Shown here: positions 62,690-64,000 of the stretch, piece by piece
How the letters are laid out: each line of letters begins with the position of its first letter
Position numbering within the stretch: position 1 is the stretch's first letter
Assembly: GCA_944381535.1 (NCBI GenBank)
Contig: CALWLN010000126.1
Coordinates: 1 to 64,000 of the forward strand
Direction of reading: 5' to 3'
DNA from: an uncultured Lachnospiraceae bacterium
Lineage (GTDB): Bacteria > Bacillota > Clostridia > Lachnospirales > Lachnospiraceae
DNA length: 64,000 nt
The notes under the pieces: model-generated
The model's input: the letters and a program-made list of their open reading frames with translations, nothing else
Told to the model about the DNA's origin: nothing
Database searches by the model: none
Position numbers and translations under genes: made by a program

Positions 62690-64000
62690 TTATCGAAGCT
62701 CCTCCCAATAATAAAATTTCAGGGCGCTGCTCATTACCTGGGCTGTAATCCAAGAAGGGTTCCACACTTGCATGCCGCCTCTATACCGATCCAGATATTT
62801 AAGAATCGTTGGATACCGGGTCTGAAAATAGTTCGTATGATAATAATGCTCTCCCTGTTCTCCGGTTACCGTATAGCCCCATTCTCCTTTTTGAGTTGCC
62901 AATCCGTAAGTCAATGCATTACTCACATGACGTGCCATTTCCATCAATCTTTCATTTCCACAGATTTTTCCAAAATGATACAGTTCATAAGTAGGAAAAA
63001 ACACATCCAGATGATGATTTTGCACGCTGACTCCCGGCCAACCGGTAGTTTGGAAATGATGTTCCGCGCAGATAGTACCAGGACGAAAACCGGTATTCCA
63101 GTGAAACACAAAAGTAAGAATCCAGTCTGCCGCCAGTTCAGCCCATTCCCGATAACATTTCGAACCTGTCATTTCATAGAGTTTGGCTGCTGTTGTAAAG
63201 AAAAAAATCCCCGCTTCCTTGTCCTCACATCTGGCATCCATAGTAGCGTGCGCAAAGGGGATTTCAAACGTATCCATATGATACGCTGCATAAAGCCGAT
63301 ATTTTTCCTCCGCATATTCCAGATACCTTTTTTCCTCAAAATATTCTGCTGCTTTTACCAATGCCAGCACGCAAGGCATCCCTCCAGCATTTATCTCCAT
63401 GCTATCTGCAATCCCATCCAATGTCCAGGCTAACGGATAAATACCGGCATTCGTCTGCCGCAAAGAATCCATTAAAAAGGCGCAGGCTCTTCTCACCGTA
63501 TTCTCCCATGCCTCCGGCACCTGTATTCCATTTTCCTTCAGCAACAGCATAACCTCCAGGCAATCAGTAATGCTTTCTCCCTGTATTCTAGATGAAAGAG
63601 TTGCATTGGCATCACTCCACGCTCCCCGAAATTCATCCGCCTCAATCATGTAATAACCTCTCATCAGCCCACTGACTTCACTCTCTGCATGTTGCAAAAA
63701 GAAGTCTGTAACCTGTATTCCCTGTGTCAAACGGTATTTATCCGACGTCTTAAGCCCCAACATACAGCTGCACCATGCGAGCCGGATAGCCTGTCCCGTC
63801 CAACCATACAGGAAATATTCGGGACGTCCGGAAATATTTCCAAAGGGATTGCAAGCGCCAAAGGTTAGATATCCTGCACACTTCTCATTCTTGAAAAAAC
63901 GGCTATCCAACACTCTTTTTTTATAGTCAATCATTTCTTCTAAGGAATGCAAGGCTTTTGTCTGCGGTTTCAAGAGCCGATATCCCATATCCGTCAAATT
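62690..64000 (-). CDS. Six-hairpin glycosidase-like protein (5' end outside window)
   Basis: At least 436 residues; the frame is still open at the right edge. Regular helical repeats with Trp/His/Tyr-rich motifs (EYFLYGWTGQAIRLAW, QTTGWPGVSVQNHHLDVFFP, WGYTVTGEQGEHYYHTNYFQ) suggest an (alpha/alpha)6 barrel. Such folds include unsaturated-uronyl hydrolases and related pectin enzymes, but I cannot assign a family. It lies 33 bases before CE8 and is probably in the same unit. Confidence 0.6.
   Translation of the reverse strand, partial: NLTDMGYRLLKPQTKALHSLEEMIDYKKRVLDSRFFKNEKCAGYLTFGACNPFGNISGRPEYFLYGWTGQAIRLAWCSCMLGLKTSDKYRLTQGIQVTDFFLQHAESEVSGLMRGYYMIEADEFRGAWSDANATLSSRIQGESITDCLEVMLLLKENGIQVPEAWENTVRRACAFLMDSLRQTNAGIYPLAWTLDGIADSMEINAGGMPCVLALVKAAEYFEEKRYLEYAEEKYRLYAAYHMDTFEIPFAHATMDARCEDKEAGIFFFTTAAKLYEMTGSKCYREWAELAADWILTFVFHWNTGFRPGTICAEHHFQTTGWPGVSVQNHHLDVFFPTYELYHFGKICGNERLMEMARHVSNALTYGLATQKGEWGYTVTGEQGEHYYHTNYFQTRYPTILKYLDRYRGGMQVWNPSWITAQVMSSALKFYYWEELR

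Noticed and set aside
1..64000. CRISPR array, tRNA or rRNA genes
   Set aside because: No regularly spaced direct repeats, cloverleaf or ribosomal RNA sequence was seen by eye.
62690..64000. GH105 unsaturated rhamnogalacturonyl hydrolase
   Set aside because: The fold is plausible but the GH105 signature residues were not recognised and the N terminus is missing; left as six-hairpin glycosidase-like.

Overview
The window looks like the chromosome of a gut-type Firmicute, most likely a Lachnospiraceae/Clostridia member. Purine-rich Shine-Dalgarno sequences (AGGAGG) sit before almost every gene, and the regulators and transporters are LacI, YIP1/DUF5696 and CUT1-type ABC families. The glycosidases are of types common in Lachnospiraceae, and the IS256, IS66 and IS200 traces fit as well. 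Apart from positions 1-8.3 kb and the LacI gene, essentially every gene lies on the minus strand, so transcription runs from high to low coordinates.

Region 1 (1-8.3 kb) is a decayed accessory patch. It holds the end of an IS256-type element, fragments of an AlbA_2/ATP-binding regulator, an HNH nuclease, an IS66 transposase and an XRE regulator, and a complete IS200-like element. Intact genes among the debris are a small XRE regulator with two hypothetical neighbours, a Phd/PIN toxin-antitoxin pair with a clear promoter, a 463-residue unknown protein and an ECF-like sigma factor with a long C-terminal extension. A 103-bp repeat is present twice.

Region 2 (8.3-14.6 kb) is GC-rich. It has a sugar-isomerase / split-transketolase / FGGY-kinase operon divergent from a LacI regulator. 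This gene set matches the logic of the known D-apiose (apulose-4-phosphate transketolase) route. Tandem 40-bp palindromes and a pair of putative operators lie between the divergent genes.

Region 3 (14.6-64 kb) is a lower-GC polysaccharide-utilisation locus in three probable transcription units. Unit A (38.4 to 14.6 kb, 12 genes) encodes a GH140-GH43 fusion, an unassigned 909-residue glycosidase-like protein, three URO-D/methyltransferase-fold proteins, an amidohydrolase, a Gfo/Idh/MocA oxidoreductase, a CE15-like esterase, an 1868-residue GH2-malectin-beta-helix fusion, GH29, GH31 and GH78. Unit B (60.2 to 38.5 kb, 14 genes) encodes two ABC importer sets flanking an NHL/YIP1/DUF5696 module, a GH43, a DUF1854 protein between two ABC exporter halves, and GH95. 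Unit C (from beyond 64 kb to 60.4 kb) encodes a six-hairpin glycosidase-like protein, CE8 pectin methylesterase and GH28 polygalacturonase.

Taken together (inference), the window resembles a rhamnogalacturonan-II or complex-pectin degradation system. Oligosaccharides would be imported by ABC transporters and dismantled mostly in the cytoplasm, since no signal peptides are visible on the glycosidases. Released apiose would feed the region 2 operon. The URO-D-like proteins are candidates for handling O-methylated sugars. The pathway assignment rests on family recognition from raw sequence, not on database searches.
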